Source of the DNA: Ziziphus jujuba
Taxonomy: Eukaryota > Streptophyta > Magnoliopsida > Rosales > Rhamnaceae
Length of the DNA: 64,000 bases
Reading direction: 5' to 3'
NCBI RefSeq assembly: GCF_031755915.1
Contig: NC_083389.1
Span: forward strand, 24,365,001 to 24,429,000
Shown here: piece after piece, positions 21,740-33,063 of the stretch
Layout of the letters: each line of letters begins with the position of its first letter
Position numbering within the stretch: position 1 is the first letter of the stretch
Translations under genes and position numbers: made by a program
The notes under the pieces: generated by a model
Told to the model about the DNA's origin: nothing
Database searches by the model: none
The model's input: only the letters and a program-made list of their open reading frames with translations

Positions 21740-22792
21740 TGTTGGAGTTTGGTGTGGTTTTGGGTTCACTTGGCCAAAAGTGTTGTACACAAAGTGTTAG
21801 TCCTGTGCATAACCTTTGATCCAGTTTTTGGTTTGATGTTTGGGTGATTTTTGTGTTTGTTTTTGGTATGGTGATATTTAAGATTGTTAGGGTTTTTGTT
21901 TTGAATGAAGACGAAGAAGATGAAGAAGAAGAGAAGATGTTAGAGTAGGCCACACAAAACTAGACAGCACACTAATTCATTTTTGCTTTTCATTCATTTG
22001 TTGCATATATAGATACAAAACTTGTCTCATACATATGAGGTGTGTGTGAGACCAAATGAAAGTCTTTAAAATTCAAAATTTGCACGTTTCCCACTCAAAA
22101 TTATGATACATAACCATTCAACCACCAGCTTCACATGTGAGTGCATAATCATGACAAGAATTGGTGAGATTTTGAATTTCAAAAACACTGTCAACACCTA
22201 ATCCTGTACCATTACTTTGACCAGATGGAAGGCTGGGATATCTTCATCAAAATTGCTTGAATTTTGGCATGTGGTATGTTGAAATATCAAGAATGAAATC
22301 TGGAGAAGACCAAGTCCAAACGAATTGGGTAAGGCCTCCAATTCATCTCAAACCCGTGGGCCATAACTGATGGAAATCTCGGCAGTTATGCCAACTTGCA
22401 ACCTGCATATCTTGGGCTTCCCAAGGCCTTTTTAAGTCATTCTTTTTTCTATATTTTCATTTACATGTCTACTACAACATACCCAAAAATTATAAACTCG
22501 TTCTGAAAGCTCACAGAACGCCAGCCCCAACAATGGACCTATGTTGCTAGAAACACTGTTTCCAACACATAGCTATTTTACAAAATAAAATCAATACCCA
22601 ACAAAAAGACAACTCATAAGCTAAATACAATAAAAATTAGGTATTCAAAAGACATTAAAAGGAACATAAAACATAGACATAAATATTGCATTAGGTCATT
22701 CAACAAAATATTTCTTTCAAAGAAAGAAAAAGGGTGCAAACCTTGGTGGATTTTGGTTTGCACAAGGTGGCAAGATTACCATCTTTTCAACA
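21740..22792 (-). repeat. copia 3' LTR (1053 bp)
   Basis: Left LTR on the plus strand. It includes a GAAGAN trinucleotide-like stretch (21905-21940) and CATATATAG near 22004-22012, which reads as a TATA box on the minus strand. On the element's strand its first six bases, TGTTGA, complete the pol frame (Cys-stop). Confidence 0.88.
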
Positions 22793-25700
22793 CTCCTCCT
22801 TGGTAATCTTGCTAGAGATATTAACGAGAGTCCTTAATACCTCAAATCTGGTATTTCCAAGTGGCTTTGTGAAAACATCCGCAAGGTTGTCCTTCGAATT
22901 CACATACTCCAAAGAGACTTCTCCAAGATCTTCAAACTCCCTCAAGGAATGATATTTCACCGAAATATGTTTTTTTCTTCCATGTTGTACCGGGTTCTTG
23001 CCTATTGAAATTGCTGAAGTGTTGTCACATTTAATGATGGTTGGACTTTGTTGAGTATGACCAAGATCTCCCATCAACTTCCTTAACCAAATACATTGGT
23101 TTACACAAGATGAGCAAGCAATGTATTTAGCTGTCGCGGTACTTTAAGCCGTTGTACTTTGCTTCGTTGCATTCCATGAGAAAGGACCACTCCCAAATGA
23201 AAATAAGTAGCCCAAAGTACTCCTCATATCATCAATGCAGCTTGCCTATCACTATCTGAATAGCTAACAAGCTTCAACTCATTCTTTACTTCATACCAAA
23301 CTCCATAATTACTAATGCCCTTAAGATACCTAAGAACTCTTTTGGCACCTTTAAGATAAGTTTGGGTGGGTGCTTGCATGTATCTTGAAAGCACACACAC
23401 AGCATACATAATATCCGATCTAGATGAGCACACATAAAATAAACTACCAATTAAGGATCGATAAAGAGTAGGATTTACCTTTGGTATGCCATCCTCCTTT
23501 TGGTACTTTTCTCCTTGGATCATTGGAGTGCTCATTGGATTTCATTCTTCAAGATTAAATTTCTCCAAAAGATCCTTGATGTACTTTTCTTGTGATATAA
23601 ATATTCCTCTTTGGCATTGCATTACTTCCACACCAAGGACGTAATTCATGAGACCCAAGCTAGACATCTCAAACTCCTTCTCAAGTTTTTGCCTTAGCTT
23701 ATCCACATTCCTTGGGTCCTTACCGGTGACCAACAAGTTATCCACATACAAAGAAACCACTATCATGCTTCCTTCAACCCTCACATACAAAGTGGGTTCA
23801 TTTTGGCTCCTCTTAAAGCCATGTCCAAGCAAGTAGCCATCTATCCTTCCATACCAAGCCCTAGGTGCTTGCGTAAGATCATATAAGGCTTTGTGAAGCT
23901 TATAAACCTTATCTTCATGTCCTTCAATCACATAGCCCTCCGGTTGCTTCACATGCACTTCTTCTTGCAATACACCATTCAAGAAAGCCGATTTCACATC
24001 CAAGTAAAAGACATTCCATTGCTTGGTAGCCGAAAGAGCAAGGATGAGTCTAATGATTTCCATCCTTGCTACGGGTGCAAACGTCTCCCCATAGTCAACT
24101 CCGGCTTGTTGTGCATAACCCTTGACCACCAATCTTGCTTTGTGTTTGTAAATGGTGCCATCCGGATTGTATTTAGTTCTAAGGATCCATTTGACACCAA
24201 TTGCTTTCTTGTTTTTTGGTTTAGTGACCAAGGACCAAGTCTCATTCTTCTCAATCATCTCCATTTCCACATCCATTGCTTCCTTCCACTCTTTCTTCAT
24301 TAAGGCCTCTTGCACACATGTAGGGTCACCAAGTGCAATATTACACCTTTCATAAATCTCGAACAAAGATCTCTCCCCTCTAACACCATCACCAACTTCC
24401 AAATCGACTCCAATGATTTCTTGAAATAGATCATCATCCTCCTCATTGTCTTCATCATTGTTGTTTTGAACATTTCTTTCTTCATTTTCTTCTTCAAACC
24501 GTGGCTCATCCTCATTCACCAATAGCTCCTCCTTACTCCAATCCCATTTTGCATTCTCATCAATTTTCACATCTCTTGTTACCACAAGTTTTTTGGTCTC
24601 TAGGTTATAGACCCTAAAACCTTTGGTAACCTCACTATATCCCACCAAAACACCAACATTAGCCTTTTTGTCAAGCTTATCTCTCATGTGTGAGTGAACA
24701 TGGAGAAAGCACACACTACCAAACACTTTAACATTCTCTAAAGATGGTTTCTCTCCAAACCACAACTCATAGGATGTCTTGCCTTCAATGGATTTGGTGA
24801 AGCATCGATTTTGAATGTAGGAACTAGTATAGATAGCCTCAGCCCAAAATTTCTTTGGCATTTTCTTTTCATGTATCATACACCTAGCCATCTACATCAA
24901 TGTCCTATTCTTCATCTCACACACACCATTTTGTTGTGGTGTATATGGCGTGGTAAATTGATGAATTATTCCATTTTCTTTGCAAAAATCTTCAACAGCT
25001 AGGCTAGTATATTCACCACCATTGTCGGTCCTCAAGCACTTCAAAGTGGACCTACTTTCATTTTCAACCAACTTCTTGAATTCCATAAGTTTTTCTAGAA
25101 CTTGTGACTTATGTGTGAGAAAATAAATCCAACACACCCTAGAGTAGTCATCAATAAAGCTGAGAAAGTATTTATGACCACTCAAGAAAGATACACTCAT
25201 GGGACCACACACATCCGAATGAATAAGTTCTAACTTCTCCTTCGCTCTCCATGCACCAATTTTAGGAAATGGCAACCTAGTGGACTTTCCAAGTTGACAA
25301 ACTTCACACATATTTTTCACATCATCAATCAAGCACATATCATTCACCAAAGCATTAGTATTCTTCATTGCACCATAATTAGAGTGATCAAGCCCTTTAT
25401 GCCAAAGTTGAGAAATGGACTCAACTTTGCCTTTCAAAGCTTGTTCACTTTCTAGTAAATTCAACCTATAGCTTTTATCTTTTAAGGAAACTTTAAACAC
25501 CTCATTTCCAAAAGCATCCGATATCAAACAACCATCACAACCAAAGTTCAAAACATATCCCTTTTCAACCAATTCTGCAACACTCAACAAGTTTTCACAC
25601 AATGAAGGCACATATAGAACATTTTGAATAAGTTTTGTACCTTTATTAGTATTCAATGAGATGTCTCCTTTTCCTTCTACATCCATAAATCTTCCATTCC

Positions 25701-26757
25701 CAATCTTTACCCTTGTCTTGTAGGACTGGTCAAGCTCCACAAAGTTGATTTCTTCAAAAGTCATGAGGTGTGAACAACCACTATCTACTAACCAACCAAA
25801 ACCACTACTTGTAGCTTTAAGGCATGTAGCCACAAATAAGGTCTCGGCGTCCTCATTCACAACATTTGCTTGTTGCCTTCCTTGCTTGCATACTTTACCA
25901 ACATGTCCTCTTTGCCCACATTTATCACAAGTTACATCCGGTCTCCAAAAGCACTTATTTGGTGCATGTCCATGCTTCTTGCAATGGGGGCATGGTGGAT
26001 AATCCCCACGATTTTGTTGTTGTCCTCCTTGTTGTTGCCTTGCATTGTTGTTGTTATTGTTGAAACCTCCATAACCGGTTCCTCCTTTATTCGTGTTGTT
26101 ATTCTTTTTATTCTTCTTTTTGCTTTGACTAGACATAGAAGCACTTTCCAAAGACTCCTCCTTTCTTATGGCTCTTCTTTGTTCGGTTGTTAAAGGGCAT
26201 TGATAAGCTCACTCAAAGTAATCTCACTAAGATTCCTTGTTTCCTCAAGGGAAGAAATCTTAGCTTCAAATTTTTTGGGTAAGCTTGCCAATACTTTCTC
26301 TACAACCCTTTGGTCGGTCAATGGCTCTCCAAAGACTCTAATTTGGTTCACAACCTTTAGTAGTCTATCGATGAAGTCCTTAACCAACTCATTTTCTTTC
26401 ATTCTAATTGTTCAAAACTTGCATTTGTCTTGTTCTAGTGTTTCCTTGAAATTCTTTTTGCAACTTTAACCAAACTTCTCTAGCACGTGTACAAGACATG
26501 ATTCTAGTGATGATGGAGTCACTCACCGAAGAATGAAGGGCTGTCAAGGCCTTGAATCCTTTAGCTATCTCGGTCTCATGTGCAAGTCTTTATGCTTGTG
26601 TGGCATTTAGTCTCAACTCTTCAACTTCATAACCTTCTTCCATCACATCCCAAAGTCTAAAGGCTTGCAGGTAGGCTTTCATCTTTATGCTCCAAATGGA
26701 GTAATTTTGGCCCTCAAATTTTGGTGGAGTGGGAGGTGCAAAACTTTGAGAAGCCAT
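22787..26757 (-). pseudogene. copia gag-pol polyprotein pseudogene
   Basis: Starts at the ATG at 26757 (MASQSFAPPTPPKFEG). Gag is followed by two zinc knuckles (CPHCKKHGHAPNKC and CDKCGQRGHVGKVC, near 26000-25890); protease WLVDSGCSHLM near 25785; pre-integrase LWHKGLDH and CEVCQLGKS near 25400-25290; integrase HSDVCGPM near 25210, D/E motifs around TDNGGEY near 25020; RT with KARLVVKGY near 24130. The RT active site reads YVDN near 23745, so the second catalytic Asp is changed. RNase H covers about 23535-22800 with CDNTSAI and KDNLADVFTKPL. Breaks: frameshifts near 26600, 26410 and 26200, GAG-to-TAG at about 24891, a stop near 23541, and damage at 23080-23225. The last codons overlap the purine tract and the stop lies in the LTR. 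Confidence 0.87.
22793..22801 (-). other. copia polypurine tract
   Basis: AAGGAGGAG on the minus strand directly before the LTR. It also encodes Lys-Glu-Glu of the pol C-terminus. Confidence 0.75.
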
Positions 26758-26932
26758 CACACAAAACCGAATTTTTGAAGAAAATGGCTCTTGGGTTGGA
26801 TTTTTAGTGAGTTTTCTAGCTAGATTTTTGTACCACTTCAAACCAAAAATGAAAGGAATGAAATGGGGGGTTCTCTCACAAGAAAATAGGCTAGAAAGAA
26901 AGCTCACAAGCTCCATCAATGGTTCAAACAAA

Positions 26933-26944
26933 GCTCTGATACCA
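26933..26944 (-). other. copia primer-binding site, tRNA-iMet type
   Basis: Reverse complement TGGTATCAGAGC, directly adjacent to the right LTR with no spacer. Confidence 0.88.
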
Positions 26945-27834
26945 TGTTGGAGTTTGGTGTGGTTTTCGGTTCACTTGGCCAAGAGTGTTGTACACAAAGT
27001 GTTAGTCTTGTGCACAACCTTTGATCTGGTTTTTAGTTTGATGTTTGGGTGACTTTTGTGTTTGTTTTTGGTATGGTGATATTTAAGATTGTTAGGGTTT
27101 TTGTTTTGAATAAAGAAGAAGAAGATGAAGAAGAAGAGAAGATGTTAGAGTAGGCCTCACAAAACTAGATAGCACACTAATTCATTTTTGCTTTTCATTC
27201 ATTTGTTGCATATATAGATACAAAACTTGTCTCATACGTATGAGGTGTGTGGGGGACCAAATGAAAGTCTTTAAAATTCAAAATTTGCACATTTCCCAAT
27301 CAAAATTATGATACATGACCGTTCAACCACCAGCTTCACATGTGAGTGCATAATCATGACAAGAGTTGGTGAGATTTTGAATTTCACAAAAACTGTCTCC
27401 ACCTAATCCTGTACCACTACTTTGACCAGATGCCAACTTGCAACCTGCATATCTTGAGCTTCCCAAGGCCTTTTTGAGTCATTCTTTTTTTTATATTTTC
27501 ATTTACATGTCTACTACAACATATCCAAAAATCATAAACTCGTTCTAAAAGCTTAGAGAACCCCAGCCCCAGTAATGGACTTATGTTGCTGGAAACACTG
27601 TTTCCACCTCATAACCATTTTACAAAATAAAATCAATACCCAACAAAAAGACAATTCATAAGCTAAATACAATAAAAATTAGGTATTCAAAAGACATTAA
27701 AAGCAACATAAAACATAGACATAAATATTGCATTAGGTCATTCAACAAAATATTTCTTTTAACGAAATAAATAGGGTGCAAACCTTGGTGGATTTTTGTC
27801 TACAAAAGGTGGCAAGATTACCACCTTTTCAACA
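26945..27834 (-). repeat. copia 5' LTR (890 bp), with a deletion
   Basis: Right LTR. Compared with the left LTR it lacks about 160 bp (left copy about 22227-22390) with the join inside GACCAGATGCCAAC. A shared ATG at both edges suggests a microhomology deletion. The TATA-like CATATATAG is near 27209-27217. Confidence 0.87.
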
Positions 27835-28094
27835 GTTTTAGCCTTATTTTCATAACTGTCTGGTACCTCTATTTGGATTGTTACTTGCTAGTCTTTTTTC
27901 GTTTGAAATTAGTTTGCAAAGAACCAAATAGAATTACTAGAGTGGTAAAAGGCCAGAGAGGTGAGAATTACAGAGGGTAAAAGCCGAACTATAACTAGAG
28001 TGTAAACACGAGTGAATTGAGACATTGAATTTGAGAGAAACACGTGAGGGAGTGTTGTGAGGTCCTTTTTACTAACGAGTTTTGCAGAAAAATC
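27835..28094 (+). other. CRM-2 leader, part after the copia insertion
   Basis: Resumes the CRM leader (TAGCCTTATTTTCATAAC) and ends with TTTTGCAG just before the gag ATG at 28095. Non-coding. Confidence 0.7.
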
Positions 28095-29770
28095 ATGTCA
28101 TAAGACCAAAGCAAAGAAAGTGTGGAAGGAACTCCAGGTGTGACTGATCCGAAGTTATACATTCAATTCATGGTGGGAGAACTACAAACAGATCCATGAT
28201 AGGTTGGATAGGATGGAATCATCAATCCAAACGTCGCAACAACGACCTCCATAAAGGTTTACTCATGGACATGGTAGAGGAAGAGATACTCCAAGAAGGG
28301 GAGATTGGGAACGAGTGGGAGATGACTATGAGGAAGAAGAGGAAGACATTGGTTCAGGAGCCAATCAATTCCATGGGAGAGAGAGGTTAGAGCGAGGCAA
28401 TGACTATGGAGGAATTAAGATGAAAATACCATCATTCTAAGGTAAAAGTGATCCAAAAGCATATCTCAAGTGGGAGAAAAGAATTGAGATGGTATTTGAT
28501 TGTCAGAACTACTCCGAGGCTAAAAAGGTTAAATTAGCCGCTGTTGAATTCACGGACTATGCTATTGGATGGTGGGACAAAGAGACACTTTCTAGGAGGC
28601 GAGCAGGTCAAAGACCTATAGATACATGGGAGGAGATGAAGGCTTTGATGAGGAAGCATTTTGTACCTAGCCATTACTATAGAAGCATTTTTCAGAAACT
28701 GCAAAGCTTGTCTCAAGGAAATAGGAGTGTGGGGGACTATTATAAGGAGATGGAAATCCTTATGATGAGGGCTAATGTTGAGGAGGATAGGGAGGCTACA
28801 ATGACACGTTTCTTAGCTGGTTTGAATGGGGAAATAGCAAATCAAGTGGACTTGCATCATTATGTGGAGATTGAGAAGATATTGCACATGGCCATCAAAG
28901 TAGAGCCATAACTCAAGAGGAGGGGCACCACAAGATGTAGTATTGCTCAAAACATTTGGAAAGCAAGCCCATCCACATGGAAACCCAATCATCCCAAGTT
29001 TCAAGATAAAGCCACCACACGGCCTAAATCCGAAGTTAAGGTCGAATCATCCTCATCCAAGCAAGTAAATCTGGTTCATCTTTAACTAGAAATCGAGATA
29101 TCATGTGCCTTAAATGTCAAGGCAGGGGTCATATTGCAAGTCAATGTCCAAATACGAGAGTCATGGTGATTCGTAAAAGTGGAGACGTTGAAACTAAAGA
29201 GGAAGAGTCGGACAATGAATCCATGCCCCCGTTGGAGGATGTTGGTGATAAAGATGAAGAAGATTACAAGTATCCAGTTGGTGAGGACTTGTCATTGGTT
29301 GCTAGAGTAGCTCTAACTGTATACAAAGATGAGAAGGAAGTGCAACGGGAGAACATCTTTCATACTAGGTGCAAAGTCAAGGATAAGGTATGTAGCATGA
29401 TTATTGATGGTGGGAGTTGTACTAATGTTGCTAGTCTTACTACGGTTGAAAAACTAGGTTTACCTATTATAAAGCATCCAGAACCATATAAGCTACAATG
29501 GATTAATGATTGTGGAGAGTTGAAGGTGAATAGGCAAGTGAAGATTGCATTCTCTATTGGTGATTATGAAGATGAGGTTATTTGTGATGTGGTACCAATG
29601 CAAGCTGATCATTTGCTTTTGGGACATCCATGGCAATTTGATAGAGATACTAATCATCATGGTTGTACTAATAAGATCGTCTTCAACTTCAAGGGTAAAC
29701 GTGTGGTGCTTATGGCAATGACTCCTAAACAAATTTTTGATGATCAATTGGGTCTACAAAGGAGGGAGGC
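28095..29770 (+). pseudogene. CRM-2 gag-protease pseudogene
   Basis: The ATG at 28095 is followed almost at once by TAA (CAA in sister copies). An early deletion joins GELQ to the DRL region. The Gag core is well kept (28489-28911: YSEAKKVKLAA, GWWDKETLSRRRAGQR, EDREATMTRFLAGLN). Then come the knuckle CLKCQGRGHIASQCPN near 29105, a linker, and a protease with MIIDGGSCTNVASL (near 29398) and MQADHLLLGHPW (near 29600) in a 233-codon open stretch to 29804. The frame meets a foreign insert near 29770. Disabled by the early stop, deletions and frameshifts at 28390-28490 and 28912. Confidence 0.82.
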
Positions 29771-29945
29771 GAGAATTCATTACTCATTGCAGCTACAGCC
29801 GTAGCCTATTCGTTAACTGGATCTCCTATCTCCACTTTTAGGGAAGGTTGTATTGAAGGCTGGCACTTAAGAAAAGAGCACCCATGGCTTCAACAAATAT
29901 TCAAGGGAATAAGGCCATGCAAGAACAACCAGGTAAGTGTGCTAA
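29770..29945 (+). other. unexplained open segment ending in a consensus splice donor
   Basis: About 165 bp present in CRM-2 but absent from CRM-1, CRM-3 and CRM-4 at the protease-RT linker. One frame is open across it (residues such as LLIAATAVAYSL and WHLRKEHPWLQQI) and does not look like retroelement protein. It ends CAG|GTAAGT with the GT at 29933-29934. Possibly a captured piece of a host exon plus the start of its intron. I do not recognise the protein. Confidence 0.4.
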
Positions 29946-30875
29946 AAACTCCAATTAGAAGGGAAAGAAAGGGTGAAACCTGAGAGTGTGAGAAAGTTTG
30001 AAAAAGCCGAGTGTGAGAGAAAACAAATGGAACCCATGAGTGAGAAAGAAAAAGAGAGGAAATAAAAGAAAAAAGAAAATTTGTATGTTAGCTTAGGTGA
30101 GCTTAAAAAGGCATTTGTGAGTAATAAACCGATGCTGAACATGATTTATAAATATATTTATTCAAAGATGTTTTTGTTGTATAGAACTTTATCTGCATTA
30201 CTAAGAGCTTTACTTAGTGGAGATTTACAAATTTGGAAGAGATTATTTGCTAATATTAAAAAGTTTGATTTTTGCCAACATGAGCTTGTATGTCTAGGAT
30301 TTGTTGTGATAATGTTTGATCCAGAAAATTTGGTTTGGTTGCACCTAAGAAAAGAGAGGTTTCCAGAGCAACGAAAGTCGAAGCTTATGCCTCATGGGGA
30401 TGGACCTTTTCAAGTTTTAGAGCAGATTAATGAAAATGCTTATAACCTTGATTTACCAGGTGAGTATAATGTGACTGCTACTTTTAATGTCACTGATTTA
30501 TCTCCTTTTTGTGCAAGTGATGATTTGAGAACAAATCCTTTTCAAGGGGAGGGGAATGATGAGGACACGACCAAGAGCACCCCGAGATGGAGTCTAAAGC
30601 CACTTCAAATCTCTACGGGATCAATAACTAGGGCAAGAGCAAAGAGGTTTAAGGAAGCACTGAATGGTTTAATCCAAGAGGTGTTCATATCCTGAGGAAG
30701 CAAGTTCATTATTGAAGATGAACAAAAAGTACATATGATTGGAACGGAGGATGCCAGCATGAAAGAAAGCCTAATGCATGGAATCCAATAATATGGTGAT
30801 GTGGCACGATTTGATGACATGGATGGTGATGTGGCATCATATGGTGACATGGCACTTTTTCCACGTGGAGGATGA
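29946..30875 (+). pseudogene. CRM-2 shortened pol (RT fragment fused to integrase tail)
   Basis: After a linker (ERK-rich) and a KKAFVSNKPM segment matching the KKLFCCRKPM of sister copies, a deletion removes the front of RT. The frame re-enters RT at RLFANIKKFDFCQHELV, then joins at GFVV directly to the integrase tail ([42 protein letters not shown]). It continues over the purine tract into the LTR with GSITRARAKRFKEALNGLIQ. There is a stop at 30693 and another at about 30788; the family end is the PRGG-stop at 30875. The GFVV-to-tail join is identical in position to that of CRM-4. Confidence 0.8.
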
Positions 30876-31480
30876 TATGCGCCTACATGGCATTGGCTAA
30901 ATTTTGTAATTAGGAAATATTAGTTTTTATTTTATGTCTTGATTGGATTTTAGCATGTTTCCTATTTTGTTTTCCCAATTTAGTTTTATTAGGTTTTTAA
31001 ATTACTTTTCTATTTTTATTAGGAAATTAGGAGATAAATTAAGTTTCCTAAACCTAACCAAATTAGGTTTCCTAAACCTAATGTGATTAGGTTTCCTCAA
31101 CCTAATCACATTATGTTTCCTAAACCTAATTTTCGTTCATAATTATTTTTAGCAAATTTAGAAAAGCTTTGTAATTTATTTTGCCTATTTAAAGGTACAA
31201 AAGTCATGAATAAAAAGCATATTACAATTTTGATTCAAAGTGAGAGTAATTCTCTTGGTTCTCTAAGAACTATATCGAACTTTTCAAGCTTTGCTTGTGG
31301 AGTTTAAATTTGACTTATTAATAGGTTATTCCGCACCTTATTGTGGCATCTTCACCATTCCAAGGTTCTTACCTCAAATATAGGTAACGGGTTGAGGTCT
31401 TCCACTGATAACTTGCAATTAGACGATCTAATTCAATATTTGTTATGGGTTTAGAGGCAGGTCACTCTAGGTTCGTATCG
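30557..31480 (+). repeat. CRM-2 3' LTR, subfamily II (924 bp)
   Basis: TGATGAGGAC to TTCGTATCG (last base mutated from A). The preceding AAGGGGAGGGGAA is the purine tract. It carries CACGTG at 30862-30867, a four-unit minisatellite and CCTATTTAAAGG near 31182-31194. The following bases GCAGA would be the right copy of the target duplication. Confidence 0.88.
31039..31130. repeat. CRM LTR palindromic minisatellite, 4 units
   Basis: AGGTTTCCTAAACCTAATCACATT-like units, about 24 bp each; the last carries ATGTTTCC. Confidence 0.8.
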
Positions 31481-32122
31481 GCAGAGCGGTAAAAATTTCA
31501 AAAGTGGTGCTCATATATAGATAAAAAATTTACTATTAAAGTTAATTTATACTCTACAACTATTCCATTTTTTTTTTCAAATTATAGATTTGGTAAACTC
31601 ATTAGTAATGCCTTGGTTGTTATTGGTTGCTACCCTGCACATACTTCTACTAATCTAGTATTATATGCGATTATCTAAAATCACAACACAACATATTATG
31701 ATATATCTTTCCATTGTAGGCTAGGCAACACAACCGCTTTGTGGGAAATCTCTTTTTGTATGCTCATCGCCATCAGTGCACTGGATGGACGTACTATTCA
31801 ACACTTCGACATATGGGGTCCAAATCATAACCTGTGTGCACTGGCAGTCATGAAATTTCTACTGCGTTTTTAAAAACTAGGAAATTTTTATGCTTGAAAT
31901 CTCATCCATGTACATGTCATGTTCTTAAATGCTTTAAAAGCAATGAATGCTCACGTACTTTATCATCAACAAAAACAACATCGATTACTTACAATGATTT
32001 CAACATAAACAATATCAACAAATACATATTTATATCATCACATACCCATCAAAATATATAATAAGATAACACAAACACATACATAGTTATGATTTTACGT
32101 GCAAGTTTACTTACATGGAAAG
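31481..32122. other. unassigned AT-rich DNA between CRM-2 and CRL
   Basis: No retroelement similarity to the rest of the window and no convincing coding frame; the longest plus-strand frame is about 75 codons. Probably the old non-TE locus that continues at 36600 beyond the CRL insertion. Confidence 0.5.
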
Positions 32123-33063
32123 TGATATGAACCTAGGACGACTTGCTCATAAACCCGTATTATATTAGCCCAGATCAAATTATGTTCAAGTTCTAATAGT
32201 CACTTTGACCCCTAACCAACCTGTGATCATGGTATATAATGAAGACACTAGAATAGGTAATGGAAATCCTATTGATAAGTCAAAACTAAAACACTCATTC
32301 ACTAATGATGTTTTAGGTGTTCAGAAGAACAAAGAGAATTCAATCTCACAAATAATTTTTTGTATAAAATTCAAGCTTGATTTCTCATTGAATAAAATAA
32401 AACCCTAATAGGATTAGGAAATTTCAGCCAACATAGAATCCAATTAGGAAATTGCCTAATTTCACATCCTTCCTAATCTAATTTGGATTAATTGACTCCC
32501 TTATTTTGAATTGGGAATTAATTAATTTACAATGAAAATTATAAAATAATAACCTTCCTAAACTTATTCGTCCAGCAAATAACTAAATAAAAATCAAATC
32601 TAAAGGTAATTACCTAAAACAAAAAGTAGAAATCAAATTAGGAAACTAAAATACTACCTTTTTGACTAAGTTGACTTTGACCAATATGAGCTCCAAATCA
32701 GCTTCTATATGCTTTGTAAGATGCCAAATAAGATTATTATGGAGTCCATTATGTTTTCCATGCTTGGAGGAAAGAGAAAAAGCCAACTCAGCAAAATACA
32801 GTAAAGCCAGCAAGCAATATAGCAATTTTCGGCCAAATTTTGAAGCTGTCCGTACAAGTTGGTTTTACTTCTGCGTTGACTTGTTTCCATGAAATCTTAG
32901 TGATATTTATTGAATCCATAAAGATTTGGAACCATTTCCTACTACCCGAACTCCATAAATGCACAAAAACTACTACTCAGGTTCATATCGGCTTTCACCA
33001 CTTGTATGCCCAAAACAGGTATTGGATCTTTGGGTATGGACAAGTGCTCTTGAGAATGAATTA
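32123..33063 (-). repeat. CRL 3' LTR, lacking its first ~100 bp
   Basis: Matches 35494-36492 and stops at GAGAATGAATTA, where gag sequence begins. The purine tract and true LTR start are gone. It also lacks about 24 bp around the TTTAAATAGGC box that the right LTR keeps. Confidence 0.82.

Larger units (their letters stand above)
21740..27834 (-). mobile_element. Ty1/copia retrotransposon inserted in the CRM-2 leader
   Basis: Minus-strand element with LTR ends TGTTG/CAACA, an iMet primer site directly against the right LTR and a purine tract against the left LTR. The flanking 5-mers CTTTT (21735-21739) and GTTTT (27835-27839) fit a duplication with one mismatch. Domain order gag, protease, integrase, RT, RNase H defines copia. 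A Tork-like clade is my best guess from gag and RT style, uncertain without a tree. Confidence 0.88.
20526..31480 (+). mobile_element. CRM-2: CRM-like chromovirus, subfamily II, internally deleted
   Basis: Plus-strand copy with a 5'-truncated left LTR, iMet primer site, leader, gag-protease, a shortened pol and a complete 3' LTR. A copia element (21740-27834) splits the leader. The left boundary is a recombination junction with the preceding remnant (shared ATCCAA), so its left target duplication is lost. Pol lacks most of RT, all of RNase H and the integrase core. Confidence 0.82.
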
